Shown: piece after piece, positions 10,798 through 20,980 of the stretch | Layout: the number at the start of each line of letters is the position of its first letter | Numbering within the stretch: the stretch's first letter is position 1 | Assembly: GCA_905221605.1 (NCBI GenBank) | Contig: CAJNDS010002441.1 | Location: 1 to 47,500, forward strand | Length of the DNA: 47,500 bases | From: Symbiodinium natans | Lineage: Eukaryota; Sar; Dinophyceae; Suessiales; Symbiodiniaceae | Direction: 5' to 3' | Made by a program: the position numbers and the translations under genes | The notes under the pieces: generated by a model | What the model was told of the DNA's origin: nothing | Database searches by the model: none | What the model saw: the letters and a program-made list of their open reading frames with translations, nothing else

Positions 10798-11015
10798 CCT
10801 AAACCCTAGACCCTAGCCCCTGGACCCTAAACCTAAAACCCTAATATCCTAAAACCCTAAAACCCAAACCCTAAAGCCCTCAAGCCCTAAAACCCCAGAC
10901 CCGAAACCCTAAAACCCTTAAAACTCGCTGTTAACTTGTAAAAAAAGGGCACCCTTTTTAATCCTAAACCCTAAACCCTAAACCCTAAAAGCCCTCCCTG
11001 CTAACTTGTAAAAAG

Positions 11016-11080
11016 GAGCTGGACTCGGCCATTGCCGGGCACACCCTGCGCCTCGCCCCAACTCTGGCGCGGTCTGGGGG
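11016..11080 (+). other. Exon-like island before TTTAGGG array
   Basis: Between CCCTAAA repeats (10966-10990) and a TTTAGGG array, a frame of about 21 codons is open (ELDSAIAGHTLRLAPTLARS). A GT lies just before the array (CGCGGTCTGG). No family is recognised. Confidence 0.22.
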
Positions 11081-11763
11081 TTTAGGGTTTAGGGCTTAGG
11101 GTTTAGGGCTTGGGGTTTAGGGTTTTGGGTTTAGCAGTGTCTCGGGCTTGGAGATTGGGATGTGTAGGGTGTAGGTTTAGGGTTCAGGGTTTCTGAGGAT
11201 GTTGAAGGGTTCAGGGGTATCCGGGGTATTTTGCGCCTAGGGCTTCATGTTGGCGGATGTTCCGTTCAGTGTGTGCAGCATTTTCGTGTAGTCTTGTGCA
11301 ATACCGCTGAATTCTCAACACGGCCCCGAATAGGCCAACTGTCATGCCCCCGTCGAATCGAGCGTGATTCTTTGGGTTCTTTGGGGTGGGAGGGGGTGGG
11401 GGGGGATGGGGGATGGGGGTGGGGGGGGGGGGGGGAATGTAGGGTTTAGGGTTTGGGGTTCGGGGTTTGGGGTTTAGGGTTTAGGGTTTGGTTTGGGGGG
11501 AGTAGAAGCTACAGCCCTAGATAGACCCTAAGGCCTAAATCCCAAGCCCTCTCGTGTTGGACCTGACAAGATCAGGATCATCAACTCCTCAACGATCGTG
11601 TTCCAGTAGCTTGGCAGCAGACTGCACTTGGCTTACTGGTTCTCGGTGTGGGTGCAAGGAATGAGGTACCTCATTCCTTGATTCCCTACTAAGAACCAGC
11701 AGGTTCAACAGGGCTGTATTTCGAGTGGGGTCTGCGTGGTTTTTGAGGGGAGGTTGATAATTG

Positions 11764-11990
11764 TATGTATGTATGTATGTATGTATGTATGTATGTATGT
11801 ATGTATGTATGTATGTATGTATGTATGTATGTATGTATGTATGTATGTATGTATATATATATTTATTTATTTGTATACACATATGTATATGTCTATGTCT
11901 ATGTCTATGTCTATGTCTATGTCTATGCATCAATATATCTATGTATATTGGTATACATATATACATATATAATATAATAGGTGATTGTGT
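11764..11990. repeat. ATGT and TCTATG microsatellites
   Basis: About 22 tetranucleotide units (11764-11853), a TA-rich part, about seven hexamer TCTATG units (11886-11930), then more TA. Overlapping long open frames on both strands here (repeating MYVC and IHTY) are products of the repeat. Confidence 0.97.
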
Positions 11991-12059
11991 GTGTATATAT
12001 ATATGTATATGTTTACAACACGTCTGTAGGTGTCCCTTTTCGTCAGGTTGTTGGCTGCG

Positions 12060-12870
12060 CCCTGGGTAGTAATGGCCAAGGTGAGATGTCGTTGGAGTAC
12101 TTTGAGCTGATTAGCATCTTTCTCTGGGTACCAAAACTCTAGAGCCCCACTTGTGGAGTTCCCGACGGCTCCTCCGTCATTTCCTCAAAATTCACCCAAA
12201 CTAACTCTAAGGTTTCTTTTGCAATACCCTGAAATCACTCAGAACATCCCAGAACCCTTCAAAAAACCCTCAACGACGCAGTAAGGCCTTTAAACCCCTA
12301 CAGAAGCCCTCCAAACCCTAAACCCCCCGAAGGAGAGCATCGCAGCTTGCGTCCTTACCGCCCGAGAGGCAAGATTCCATGCCACCCGGTGCAGGTTCAA
12401 CATCTTCGTTGTTTTTGTTTTCTAACTGTTGGGGGGGGGGGGGGGGCGGTGAAGAAACTTCAAACTTCGGTCCTATCTAGCAACACTTGGCAGAGGCTTC
12501 AACCGGACAACCTATTACTTGGGGTTTCAGGGTTTGGGGTTCAGGGCTTAGGATTTAGGGTTTAGGGTTTCGGGTTCAGGGTTTAGGGCTTAGGACTTAG
12601 GGTTTAGCCTTAAGGTTGCATTTTAGGCTCGAGGCTCTCGTTGGACGTGTTTGAGGTTACGATAGAGGGGTCGCCACAGGGTCCATCTTTCCTCAACATG
12701 CCATGATTGCAAGGCAGTGTTTCTTTCCATGGTGTTAATATTTTTGTTTGATATGCTTTGATGGATATGCGGTTGTTTCCGATAGTACCTTATGGTATCG
12801 AGGTACGGTTCGATACCACCTCCAGCCACAGCGCCCTAATTCCTAACCCCCTCCCTGCCACTTGCACACC
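12060..12870. other. No supported gene; G run at 12429
   Basis: Mixed unique sequence with an 18-base G tract (12429-12446) and decayed telomeric heptamers (12530-12610). A small inverted repeat GGTATCG...CGATACC lies at 12793-12816. Nothing else can be supported. Confidence 0.4.
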
Positions 12871-12999
12871 ACCTAAACCCTAAACCCTAAACCCTAAACC
12901 CTAAACCCTAAACCCTGCTTTTACCCCCTCGACTCGTGGCCCCGCAAGGTTCGACGACGTCCGGGTCAAGCCCAACATCAAGACAGGCAAGGACCTTCA

Positions 13000-13420
13000 T
13001 TACCAGCCCTTACTCCCTGTGCCAGTATTTTGATTTAATTGCAAATAGCAGCAATGCGACAATGACATTAACAAATAGTAATGGAATGCAACTATAAATT
13101 TAAAATGTAATAATATATTATTATGTTCAGCTCCCCTTTTCAAAACAAAAAGAACCCTTTCTTACAGAAAAGGGGCATCGTTTTTGCCGGGGTTGCTGTG
13201 GAAGCTAATTAATTCATTGGGCTTTGAGAATCTTCCTGCGTAGACGGCTTATTCCTACATCCTTCTAATCGTTACCTTGAAAAACTAGCTTGAACGCCAC
13301 ATTCTGACTGAGCAAGAGCCTTTGTTTGGTGAGCCATTGTATGCTGGATGCTCTCGCCGATAGAAACGACTGCAGAAGACCTTATCACCAGTGCCCAGTG
13401 CAACTTTTTAGCCTTTCAGG
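13000..13420. other. AT-rich unique stretch, no gene seen
   Basis: Notably AT-rich between 13028 and 13130 and free of telomeric repeats to 13420. Stops interrupt all frames of useful length. Confidence 0.4.
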
Positions 13421-13480
13421 GTTTAGGGTTTAGGGTTCAGGGTTTAGGGTTTAGGGTTTAGCGTTTAGGGTTTAGGGTAG

Positions 13481-13570
13481 GAGAGCGCAGGCCGCATGGA
13501 TCCCCACGTGCTTCGCGCAGCCCGGGAAGACGTGTCCAAGACGTTCGCTGAAGCTTGGGCGTGGAGTACT
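13481..13570 (+). other. Exon-like island between two TTTAGGG arrays
   Basis: A 30-codon open frame with an amphipathic helical look (DPHVLRAAREDVSKTFAEAW) starts directly after an array and runs into a family J half-element at 13568. Both flanking arrays have the same orientation, unlike most islands. No family is recognised. Confidence 0.3.
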
Positions 13571-13605
13571 CCTAGGACCCGGAGCAGGCCCTTATTCCCT
13601 TTTTC
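13568..13605. repeat. Foldback family J, left arm only
   Basis: CTCCTAGGACCCGGAGCAGG, then CCCTTATTCCC, is close to the left arm of the full copy at 31709-31818. A TTTAGGG array replaces the rest. Confidence 0.65.
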
Positions 13606-14145
13606 GTTTAGGGTTTAGGGTTTAGGGTTTAAGGTTTAGGGTTTAGGGTAATCTGCATGCATTGCGCAAATCTCAAGGGCTTAGGGAAAGGCACTTACTT
13701 TTGCTTCTTCTTTTTCTTCGTCTTCTTCTTAAAGAAAGGACCTCCGCTTCTCATGTCCCACAGCTTCTAGTCCTTAAAAGCCCAAAAGCTCCGAAGATCC
13801 CCTCAAGCCTTGAAGCCTACCAAAAGCGTTACCGTACGAGTGTGGGTTGCGGGCTGAGGGCCCTATAAGCTGTAGAGGCAGTCTGAGACGTGCGCATCAA
13901 GCCGAACCCTCAACCTCAGACCTTTGTGGTGCTTTGCTGTAACTTTAGATCCTTAGCCTTTTTGGGTTTGTTGGGTTTTTTTTAATAAGGCAGCTAAGAT
14001 TTTTAAAGTTTTAGCTACCCTCCTAAGTGCAGCCAAGAGACCGGGGCACTCAAATTTAGGTACTGCCTCGTGTGGCCTGTTTGCTGATAAGCATGTGGGA
14101 GACAGACCCGCAACACCCCGAATCCTACCAAGCGACCTTGCAGCC

Positions 14146-14295
14146 CTAAACCCTAGGTCCTAAACCCTAAACCCTAAACCCTAAACCCTAAGCCCTAAAC
14201 CCTAAACCCTAAACCCTAAACCCTAAACCCTAAACCCTAAACCCTAAACCCTAAACCCTAAACCCTAAACCCTAAACCCTAAACCCTAAACCCTT
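14146..14295 (-). repeat. CCCTAAA array, about 20 units
   Basis: Long and nearly perfect. It faces the TTTAGGG array at 14437-14503 across an island of about 140 bp. Confidence 0.97.
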
Positions 14296-14311
14296 TGCTT
14301 CATCCTGACAC

Positions 14312-14436
14312 CTCAAGGAGCAGGTCTGTATGCTCGCAGAGCGCCACAGGGACCTTCGGAACATCTTTGTCCGACGCCGGGACATGACTGCCGGAGAACG
14401 TCGAAGGTCTTTTCTCCCGGTTTGGCTTCAGAGGGT
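14312..14436 (+). other. Exon-like island between inverted telomeric arrays
   Basis: A possible branch/acceptor region (CCTGACACC...AGGAGCAG) precedes a 41-codon frame rich in Arg, Glu and Leu (LAERHRDLRNIFVRRRDM is part). It ends where the TTTAGGG array begins. A second forward frame is also open, so the frame is not secure. The composition suggests a charged helix; no family is recognised. Confidence 0.3.
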
Positions 14437-14604
14437 TTTAGGGGTTTAGGGTTTAGGGTTTAGGGTTTAGGGTTTAGGGTTTAGGGTTTAGGGTTTAGGG
14501 TGAGTTCCTGGATTTTTTCGTTTATAGGTTGCTTATGGGTGTGGCTTTGGCAGGTCAACCTATCAGCCTTTGCCCTTTCGGGAGGTCGTTTGCTGGTTAG
14601 GCCC

Positions 14605-14697
14605 TTTTGGGAGAATGTATTCTTACCCTGATTGGCTTAAAAAGGATCATGTTCGGAAATATTCTTTTTTCGGAGGGTTTTAAGGGCCATCCTAGTT
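14605..14697. repeat. Dispersed repeat L, copy 3
   Basis: GGCTTAAAAAGGATCATGTT, then CGGAAATATTC...AGGGCCATCCTAG, matches the other three L copies. The unique region 14700-15300 that follows has no supported gene. Confidence 0.65.
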
Positions 14698-15309
14698 TCA
14701 GGAGACAGGCTCCTCGTGCTTTTGGCAGCCTTCTCGCTCCCCAACCGTGCAGCCGCCACATGCCGTCTACTTCCAGGGGGCCGGTCAGGATACTAGAACA
14801 TACAAGGCTTCTGAACCCCAAAACATAAGGATAGTAATCCCTATGTTGGCCTTATGAGGAATGATGTATGTATTCAACCTCCAGCAGACTCGCTTAGCCC
14901 GCCAGTCTAGCCTTGAGCAGCTTCATTTTCAGTTTTCGAGACCCTAAATAAACCCTAAACCCTTATAAACCCTTATGAACCCCTATGAACCCTAAACCCC
15001 TAAACCGTAAACCCTAACCCAAGCTCTAAACCGGCTTGAGGAACGTTGGCGAAATGTGGCTCCATTGCCACGGAGGTTGCGCCTCCATGTCGCGACCCCA
15101 ACTCCCTGGGGGCCAACTGAGTGTAGGGTTTCGGGTTTAGGGTTTAGGTTTAGGGTTCGGGTATTGAGGTGTACGGGTTCAGGGTTCAGGGTTAAGGAGG
15201 TGTGGGGCTTAAGGTAGTTCAGGTTTTCAGGGTCGAGGGTTTAGGGTATGCGGGTTGAGGGTTGAGAGTCTAGTGGAATGAGGTTTAGGGCTGCGATATT
15301 TCCAGGGGA

Positions 15310-15585
15310 TCAGTCGCTTCTTGTCGAAACCATCAGCCCAAGGCGCAAGCACCATCTCTGCCTCAACCTTGAAAGCGTGAACCCCAAAGTGGCGAATACC
15401 ACCGCGAGGAAATTCGCCGTAGCGTAAGCCTTGAACTCTAATCTCAAAAGCTGAGGTGGTGCTTCAAAGCTCCAACATGAACGCATCTGGCACATCCCTC
15501 CACAGAATCTCGCGTAGGATTCATGGACTCGGATTTGTGGTCTCGGGTGTCGGGGGGGATGCCACTGTCCTCGTCTAGGAGCCAT
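15310..15585 (-). CDS. Possible small membrane protein or exon, unrecognised
   Basis: A 91-codon frame begins with ATG on the minus strand and ends with a stop, in a stretch of about 300 bp without telomeric repeats. The middle part (ATANFLAVVFATLGFTLSRL) could be one membrane helix, followed by a basic tail. It has no recognised family, and the Arg/Pro-rich N-terminus is not typical of a signal peptide. It may be a chance frame or part of a spliced gene. Confidence 0.22.
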   Translation of the reverse strand: MAPRRGQWHPPRHPRPQIRVHESYARFCGGMCQMRSCWSFEAPPQLLRLEFKAYATANFLAVVFATLGFTLSRLRQRWCLRLGLMVSTRSD

Positions 15586-15631
15586 GGCCCCTGGGCCCTT
15601 TATGCACCGGAAACCCTATAAAACCCAAACC

Positions 15632-15759
15632 TATCCTAGGTAGGATAAGGGGAACCCTAAACAGCGAACCCTGCTTAACCCTCTTCTGGCTCTCTTAAAC
15701 AGGGACCTTTCTCAGAGGGTCTATATCCGCAAGTTGCCAAAGGGTCCCCCGAATCCTAT
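15632..15759. repeat. Foldback family H, copy 1
   Basis: The ends CCTAGGTAGGATAAGGGGA and GGGTCCCCCGAATCCTATA are inverted copies; the second copy is at 38642-38756. The inner stem includes GGACC...GGGTC. Confidence 0.7.
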
Positions 15760-15948
15760 AAAAACCCTAACTTAAGGCTGCTTGGCACCAGGTCTTGCTG
15801 GCTTGGCCGTGCTTGCTCAGGCCAATGACGCGTCTTTGCCGCAGCTGCTGGGTATGTGGGGGTGAACCTCAATTCTGGGCCCTCTACTTGGGACGAGGGT
15901 TGAGGGTTTCGGGTTGGGGTTTAGGGTTTAGGGTGTAGTACTCTGTTT

Positions 15949-15978
15949 GTTTCTCTCTCTGTCTCTCTCTCTCTCTCT
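15949..15978. repeat. CT microsatellite
   Basis: A CT-rich run just before a CCCTAAA array. Confidence 0.9.
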
Positions 15979-16165
15979 AAACGCTAAACCCTAAACCCTA
16001 AACGCTAAACCCTAAACCCTAAACCCTAAACCCTAAACCCTAAACCCTAAACCCCTTTTTGCATAGTTAGGATCCCTTGCAGCATTCGGGTGGGGGACTT
16101 CAGAGCTTCAGGGTGTCGTGCTGTGGGCTCTGGAGCTTGAGGGCTTTTATGGGTTTCAGGGCTTA

Positions 16166-16280
16166 GGGGGTGTGATGCTCCCCCCCTAATACTAGCAGAT
16201 CTTCCTTCTAGGGAATTACAATAGGGGGTATTTATAATCCCTCTCAAGGACTGTTAGTATAAGGGCAAGAGCATCCCAAG
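16166..16280. repeat. Foldback family D, copy 2
   Basis: TGATGCTCCCCCCCTAATAC on the left is an inverted partner of AAGGGCAAGAGCATCCCAAG on the right, with the internal motif GGACTGTTAGTATAAGGG identical to copy 1. Confidence 0.8.
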
Positions 16281-16298
16281 GTCAGGGTGTGAAAAGTT

Positions 16299-16355
16299 TC
16301 CCCCGAGGAAACCCGGAAGGCCGTGCTGAGCGTGGTGGAGGAGACATGCCCGTAG
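16299..16355 (+). other. Exon-like island, short charged frame
   Basis: An 18-codon frame (SPEETRKAVLSVVEETCP) closes with TAG shortly before a TTTAGGG array, in a GC-rich segment between a family D element and the array. The composition is protein-like, but the length is within chance expectation. Confidence 0.22.
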
Positions 16356-16450
16356 CCTCTACGGGGGGGGGTTTAGGGTTTAGGGTTTAGGGTTTAGGGT
16401 TTAGGGTTTAGGGTTTAGGGCTAGTGCCTCGAACACATGCTTGTTGCTGG

Positions 16451-16560
16451 GATTCTCTAAATGAGGGGTCTTTTTTGGGTGGCTACTACGAGAAGGCGGC
16501 CCCGGATTTTTAGGGTACCCAAAAAGGGGGCCATAATTTAGAGAAGCTGACCATATAAGG
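16451..16560. repeat. Foldback family N, copy 2
   Basis: ATTCTCTAAATGAGGGGTC and CCATAATTTAGAGAAGC are inverted ends, with TTTTTTGGGT/ACCCAAAAA further in. Confidence 0.75.
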
Positions 16561-16917
16561 GGCGTTCAGGCAACGACAACCTCCAACAAGCAACTCCCCA
16601 TGTTTCTAGCGCTTGCTAACCCCCAAACCCTAAACCCTAAACCCTCAACCCTAAACCCAAAACCCTAAATATCAATTGCTCCTTGACACAATTCACACCC
16701 TGCCGGCAAAACCCTACGGTAGGATTCTAGCTACCACCCCGCCCCCTCAAACAAGAAGTTATACATACATATGTATGTATATTTCTTCACATTGACGTAT
16801 AAATGAGAAAGCAGTTACATAAATAAGTAAATAAATAAATAAATCTCCCTCTCTCTCTATATACATATATAGATGAGATGTCAGCATGAATTATATTTAT
16901 ATGGTTTGGTATGTGTG

Positions 16918-16924
16918 CAACATG

Positions 16925-16956
<32 letters not shown>

Positions 16957-16988
16957 TGTATGTATGTATGTATGTATGTATGTATGTA
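16918..16988. repeat. ATGT microsatellite
   Basis: About 17 tetranucleotide units, preceded by ATAA and CT repeats (16820-16865). Confidence 0.95.
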
Positions 16989-17329
16989 TATGTATTTCTT
17001 ATATATACACTTAAACATCTCACAAGGCTTCACTGCCAGCAGCGATCATCCCTAGCCATGACTACCCGTGAGCCTCCAAGCAAACCTGACGACCCAAGCC
17101 CTTACAAGGACATAGGGCCTGGGCAGCTCGGTTTGGGGTTTAGGGTTTAGGGTTTATGGTTTAGGGTTTAGGGATTCGAAGCTCCCGGAGCCTTCTAAGA
17201 CCTCAGACCCCTACAAAGGCGACAGCTCAGCCATGCAGGTCTTGCGACCTCACGCTGTAAAATCCCGAAGGCCACACCCTTTGCCCGACCTGCAGCCCCA
17301 AACCCTACAGCTAAAGGATGCCCAAGATT

Positions 17330-17500
17330 TTGTTTATATCTATATCTATATATGTATATGTATATGTATATATGTATATATGTATATATATATATATACA
17401 TGGTAGCGCACGCATATATAGAAACAACATATTCTTGTGTATACATACATATATATATATATGTGTGTGTGTGACATACATACATCCATGCATACATCTC
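17330..17500. repeat. TA/TATG/CATA microsatellite block
   Basis: Imperfect TATATG, TA and TG runs, ending in CATACATC repeats next to a CCCTAAA array. Confidence 0.93.
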
Positions 17501-17513
17501 GCATACATCCATA

Positions 17514-17609
17514 CACCCTAAACCCTAAACCCTAAACCCTAAACCCTAAACCCTAAACCCTAAACCCTAAACCCTAAACCCTAAACCCTAAACCCTAAAC
17601 CCTAAACCC
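17514..17609 (-). repeat. CCCTAAA array, about 13 units
   Basis: A perfect array flanked on both sides by CATACA microsatellite sequence, as if it lies within that microsatellite. Confidence 0.96.
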
Positions 17610-17989
17610 CATACATACATACACATGTGGCATCCTTGCGCTCCTGCGCAGCCCTGATGTCCTTGCAACTTGGAGGTTTGGGGGGTTTCGGGTCTAGGGC
17701 CTCCTTTGGGCTTAGGGTTTAGGGTTTAGGGTGTAGGGTTAGGGTTTAGGGTTTAGGGTTTAGGGTTTAGCGTTGGGGGTTGAGGGCCTTAATGTGGGAG
17801 TATGCTTCAGAGGCTCCTTTTTGTGTTTTCAGGTCCACATCCACTTCTTTGGGGAAGTCTTCATTGTACCTCTAGGGTTTAGAGGACATCGGGCTTCGGT
17901 GGGGCTGGCAGGAGATCATCCTCCCAGCAATGCGCGAGGGCCAAATCATGCAGGTCGGAGGGCTACACGGCAGTTTTGCGCACACAGAG

Positions 17990-18080
17990 GGTTTAGGGTT
18001 TAGGGTTTATAGGGTTTAGGGTTTAGGGTTTAGGGTTTAGGGTTTAGGGTTTAGGGTTTAGGGTTTAGGGTTTAGGGTTC
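17990..18080 (+). repeat. TTTAGGG array, about 12 units
   Basis: Contains one expanded unit (TTTATAGGG) near 18005. The unique segment 17780-17990 before it has no recognised gene. Confidence 0.95.
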
Positions 18081-18665
18081 AGTTGGCGCTTCGAGGTTCT
18101 GGGTCAATGTGGGGCTCAGGGGTTCATGATAGGGGATATAGGGTTTGCAACCTGCGGATTGAGCGTTTAGGGTCTGCTTCTGCCACCTTTCTGTCTTGGG
18201 ATGACTTTGGCTCTGCGCACGTCTCTTCTCCCCTAAACCCTACACCCGAAACCCTAAAACCCTAAACCCTAAACCCTAGCCCTAAACCCTAAACCCTATC
18301 CAAGTCGTCCTGCCATTGCCGTGCTCTGACTTTAACAGAGAATTTCGTGGGCGATTTGGAGTCCAGCAGTCGCGTTTTGCAACATCCTGAGACCCGAAGA
18401 ACCCAGACCCCTGTCCATGAAGGCCCTTGAAAACAGAAGGGCCTACAGGCCCCCAAGACATTGAATCTTCCCAGAATGCCGTAAGTGCCTGCGACTACGC
18501 GAGTTGGTTGGCCGGGGTAGGGTCGAAGTAGCTGAGTAGATCACCTTGACCCTTTTGGCGTATATACAATCCTACCATAGTTGACAGGTTAACCCTTTTT
18601 TGGGCCAGGGTACTCAGAAACTAGAGGGTTATTGGTAGGGTTGAGATTATAGGATCAAGGGACTG

Positions 18666-18765
18666 AAGGAGGGACCCTCATAAGAGACCTCAGGGGTCAT
18701 ATATTTAGGGACAATACAAGGTAGAGAGAGAGAGAGATATATATATATATAGGGACAATACAAGG

Positions 18766-18799
<34 letters not shown>

Positions 18800-18852
18800 G
18801 GGGTGATCTTGGAGAATAAGATTAAGGGTCCTTTCTGGCGGTCCCTCCTTAT
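18666..18852. repeat. Foldback-like element with TA microsatellite loop
   Basis: AAGGAGGGACCCTC at the left and GGCGGTCCCTCCTT at the right are inverted ends. The loop holds two copies of AGGGACAATACAAGGTA separated by TA/GA runs. A family B element starts at its right edge. Confidence 0.6.
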
Positions 18853-18989
18853 ACTTGGAGGTTCATGGTACTTATTAACCAATTATCATCCCACTTATTA
18901 GCCCCTCAAGTGCCCTCATACGGTTATAAGTATAGTTATCAGTACATTCATAACTAATTGGTTTGTAAGTGCCATGAACCTCCAAGTAT
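18851..18989. repeat. Foldback family B, best copy
   Basis: The ends TACTTGGAGGTTCATGGTAC and GTGCCATGAACCTCCAAGTA form a stem of about 20 bp with one or two mismatches; inner parts (ACCAATTA/TAATTGGT) extend it. Copies lie at 35534, 37100, 40391 and 45163. Confidence 0.9.
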
Positions 18990-19302
18990 CCCTTGATAGG
19001 ATCCTTGTGCCGCAAGGATTCCACCGCAGAGCTCTACCAGGCAGCTTCCCAGCCGCCGTGAGCCCCCGAAGACGTTCGAAGGTTCTTTTGTATGCCGCAC
19101 ATATACCGACCCTAACCCTAAACCCTAAACCCTAAACCCTATGCAAAGACCCTAAACCCTAAAGCCTAAACCCTAAACGCTAAACCAAATATCCGAGAGA
19201 GACCCGAAACCCCAGACCCCACCGAGTCCCAAGTTCCGATTCCCGCTCGACAAGTCTAGGGACTAACCTGCGGCCTTTTGGCCTTTTGAGGAATCCCTTA
19301 CC

Positions 19303-19460
19303 GAAACCCTAAACCCTAAACCCTAAACCCTAAACCCTAAACCCTAAACTCTACACCCTAAACCCTAAACCCTAAACCCTAAACCCTAAACCCTAAACCC
19401 TAAACCCTAAACCCTAAACCCTAAACCCTAAACCTTAAACCCTAAACCCTAAACCCTACC
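19303..19460 (-). repeat. CCCTAAA array, about 22 units
   Basis: One of the longest C-strand arrays, with a few variant units near 19347-19356. Confidence 0.96.
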
Positions 19461-19569
19461 GGTCAACACCTGCTATTTGCTTAAAAACCCCTCCCAGAAA
19501 AGTAGGAACAACCCCTATATTACCCTGAAAGCAAAAAGTAATCTTCCTTGTAAGGGTAACGTAGGGAAA

Positions 19570-19935
19570 AAAACAACCTCATGGGGGCACGTCCGGTCTA
19601 AAGGGGGGGAGTGGGGGAGTTCCCTGGTTGAGGGTCTGGGGTTTAGGGCTTTAGCTCTTTCGGGTCACAAGCATATCATCCTGAAAAAAGTCTACATGAG
19701 GGCAGGTCCGGTCTGATCGGGGCAGTTCACTAGTTGAGGGTTCGGGATTTAGGGCATTAGGGGTCACAAGCATGTCATCCTCAAAAAGAAATCTACATGA
19801 GGGCCAATTCGGGGGGGGGGGGGGGGGAGTTCACTAGTTGCGGGTTTGGGGTTTTGGGGGGTTAGGGCTTTAGGCATCACAAGCATCATCTTCAAAAAAC
19901 GTATAGATGAGGGCAGGTCCGGTCTAATTGGGGGG
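19570..19935. repeat. Tandem repeat of about 100-115 bp, four units
   Basis: The motif ATGAGGGCAGGTCCGGTCT recurs near 19580 (variant), 19695, 19797 and 19907. Between copies come AGTTCACTAGTTGAGGGT, a decayed TTTAGGG, and CACAAGCATATCATCCT...AAAAA. Two units carry runs of 10 or more G at equivalent positions (19810, 19930). Confidence 0.85.
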
Positions 19936-19959
19936 GGGGGATTTATTAATCCGGCGGGC

Positions 19960-20690
19960 ATTTCCCGGGCGGCCCGGTCAAATCACTGGATCACTGGGGT
20001 TGATTACTACGAAACCGACATTGGGGCCCTTTGTCGCACGAATTTGGTATTGAATTTTGTGCATCATTTTACTCTTCGCAAAATTAGTCCAAAAATCACG
20101 GGTGTTGCAATATAACATTGCTGACACACGGCCCCATTTTAAACATACTTCCCAAAACTCTAAACCCTAAACCCTAAACCCTAAACCCTGTAGCACGATA
20201 CTGTCACAATGCTCTTTCTATTCGTGTAAATCTATGCTGACGCACCAAGCAGCGGCTGGCCTGGACGTCCCTTTTAGGGTTTAGGGTTTAGGGTTTGGGG
20301 GTTCAGGGTTTTGTACATCTTCAATCTCGTGACACCTGAACTGGTCTCTTGCATTTGTCTGTGTAGTTTTTCCAGCGAAGGCACTCATCACTTGCTACTT
20401 TGCTGTCGATTGAAACAGAATAGGCAAAGCAAAGGGAAAAGATAACGCGGTTTAGGGTTTAGGCTTTGACGTCTTAGACTGTATCGGGCTGAGGGTTTCC
20501 GAGGAATCGAAGGGAAGTGGGCCCAATGCAATGCCTGTTTATTGTGTCGGGCTTGGGGTTTTGGGCGTTTTCGGATTAAACCTGAACCCTCAACCCTGAC
20601 CCCGAAACCCTAAATACTACGTAGGTAGTCAAGGTAGACCTCTATAAAGCCGGTCTCGTACCAGGTGTCTTGTCAGACACTTGCCTAAAC
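19960..20690. other. No supported gene
   Basis: Unique sequence with short telomeric arrays near 20158-20190 and 20274-20297. The frame open at 19846-20115 begins inside the tandem repeat and is not convincing. Confidence 0.4.
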
Positions 20691-20692
20691 CT

Positions 20693-20762
20693 TAAACTCT
20701 AAACTCTAAACTCTAAACTCTAAACTCTAAACTCTAAACTCTAAACTCTAAACTCTAAACTC
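20693..20762 (-). repeat. CTCTAAA variant array, about 10 units
   Basis: Every unit carries the same C-to-T change from CCCTAAA, so the block spread by local copying of one mutant unit. Confidence 0.95.
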
Positions 20763-20959
20763 CCCTTAGCCCTAAACCCTAAACCGCATGTCTAAACCTG
20801 AAGCGCCCTAAACCCTAAACCGAATCATTGGGAGCCTGCCTCAAAAACTTCGCTGCAGAGCCCCAAATCATTGGGTCTCGTAGGGTTCTTTCCGCTCAAT
20901 CCTAGGGGCATGGCCCTGCTCCTTCGAGTGTGGGGACGCCCTGAACATTTATATTTTGT

Positions 20960-20980
20960 CTTCATTTTATCAGCGTTGCA
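20960..20980 (+). promoter_or_regulatory. Possible splice or spliced-leader acceptor before the ankyrin gene
   Basis: A pyrimidine-rich stretch TTGTCTTCATTTTATCAG ends 7 nt before the ATG at 20981. It could accept a cis-exon or, as is usual in dinoflagellate mRNAs, the trans-spliced leader. No relict spliced-leader sequence is visible upstream. Confidence 0.35.

Noticed and set aside
11589-12069. Long frames on both strands reading MYVCMYVC, IHTYIHTY
   Set aside because: Translations of the ATGT and TCTATG microsatellites; the same happens at 16787-17150 and 17195-17521.
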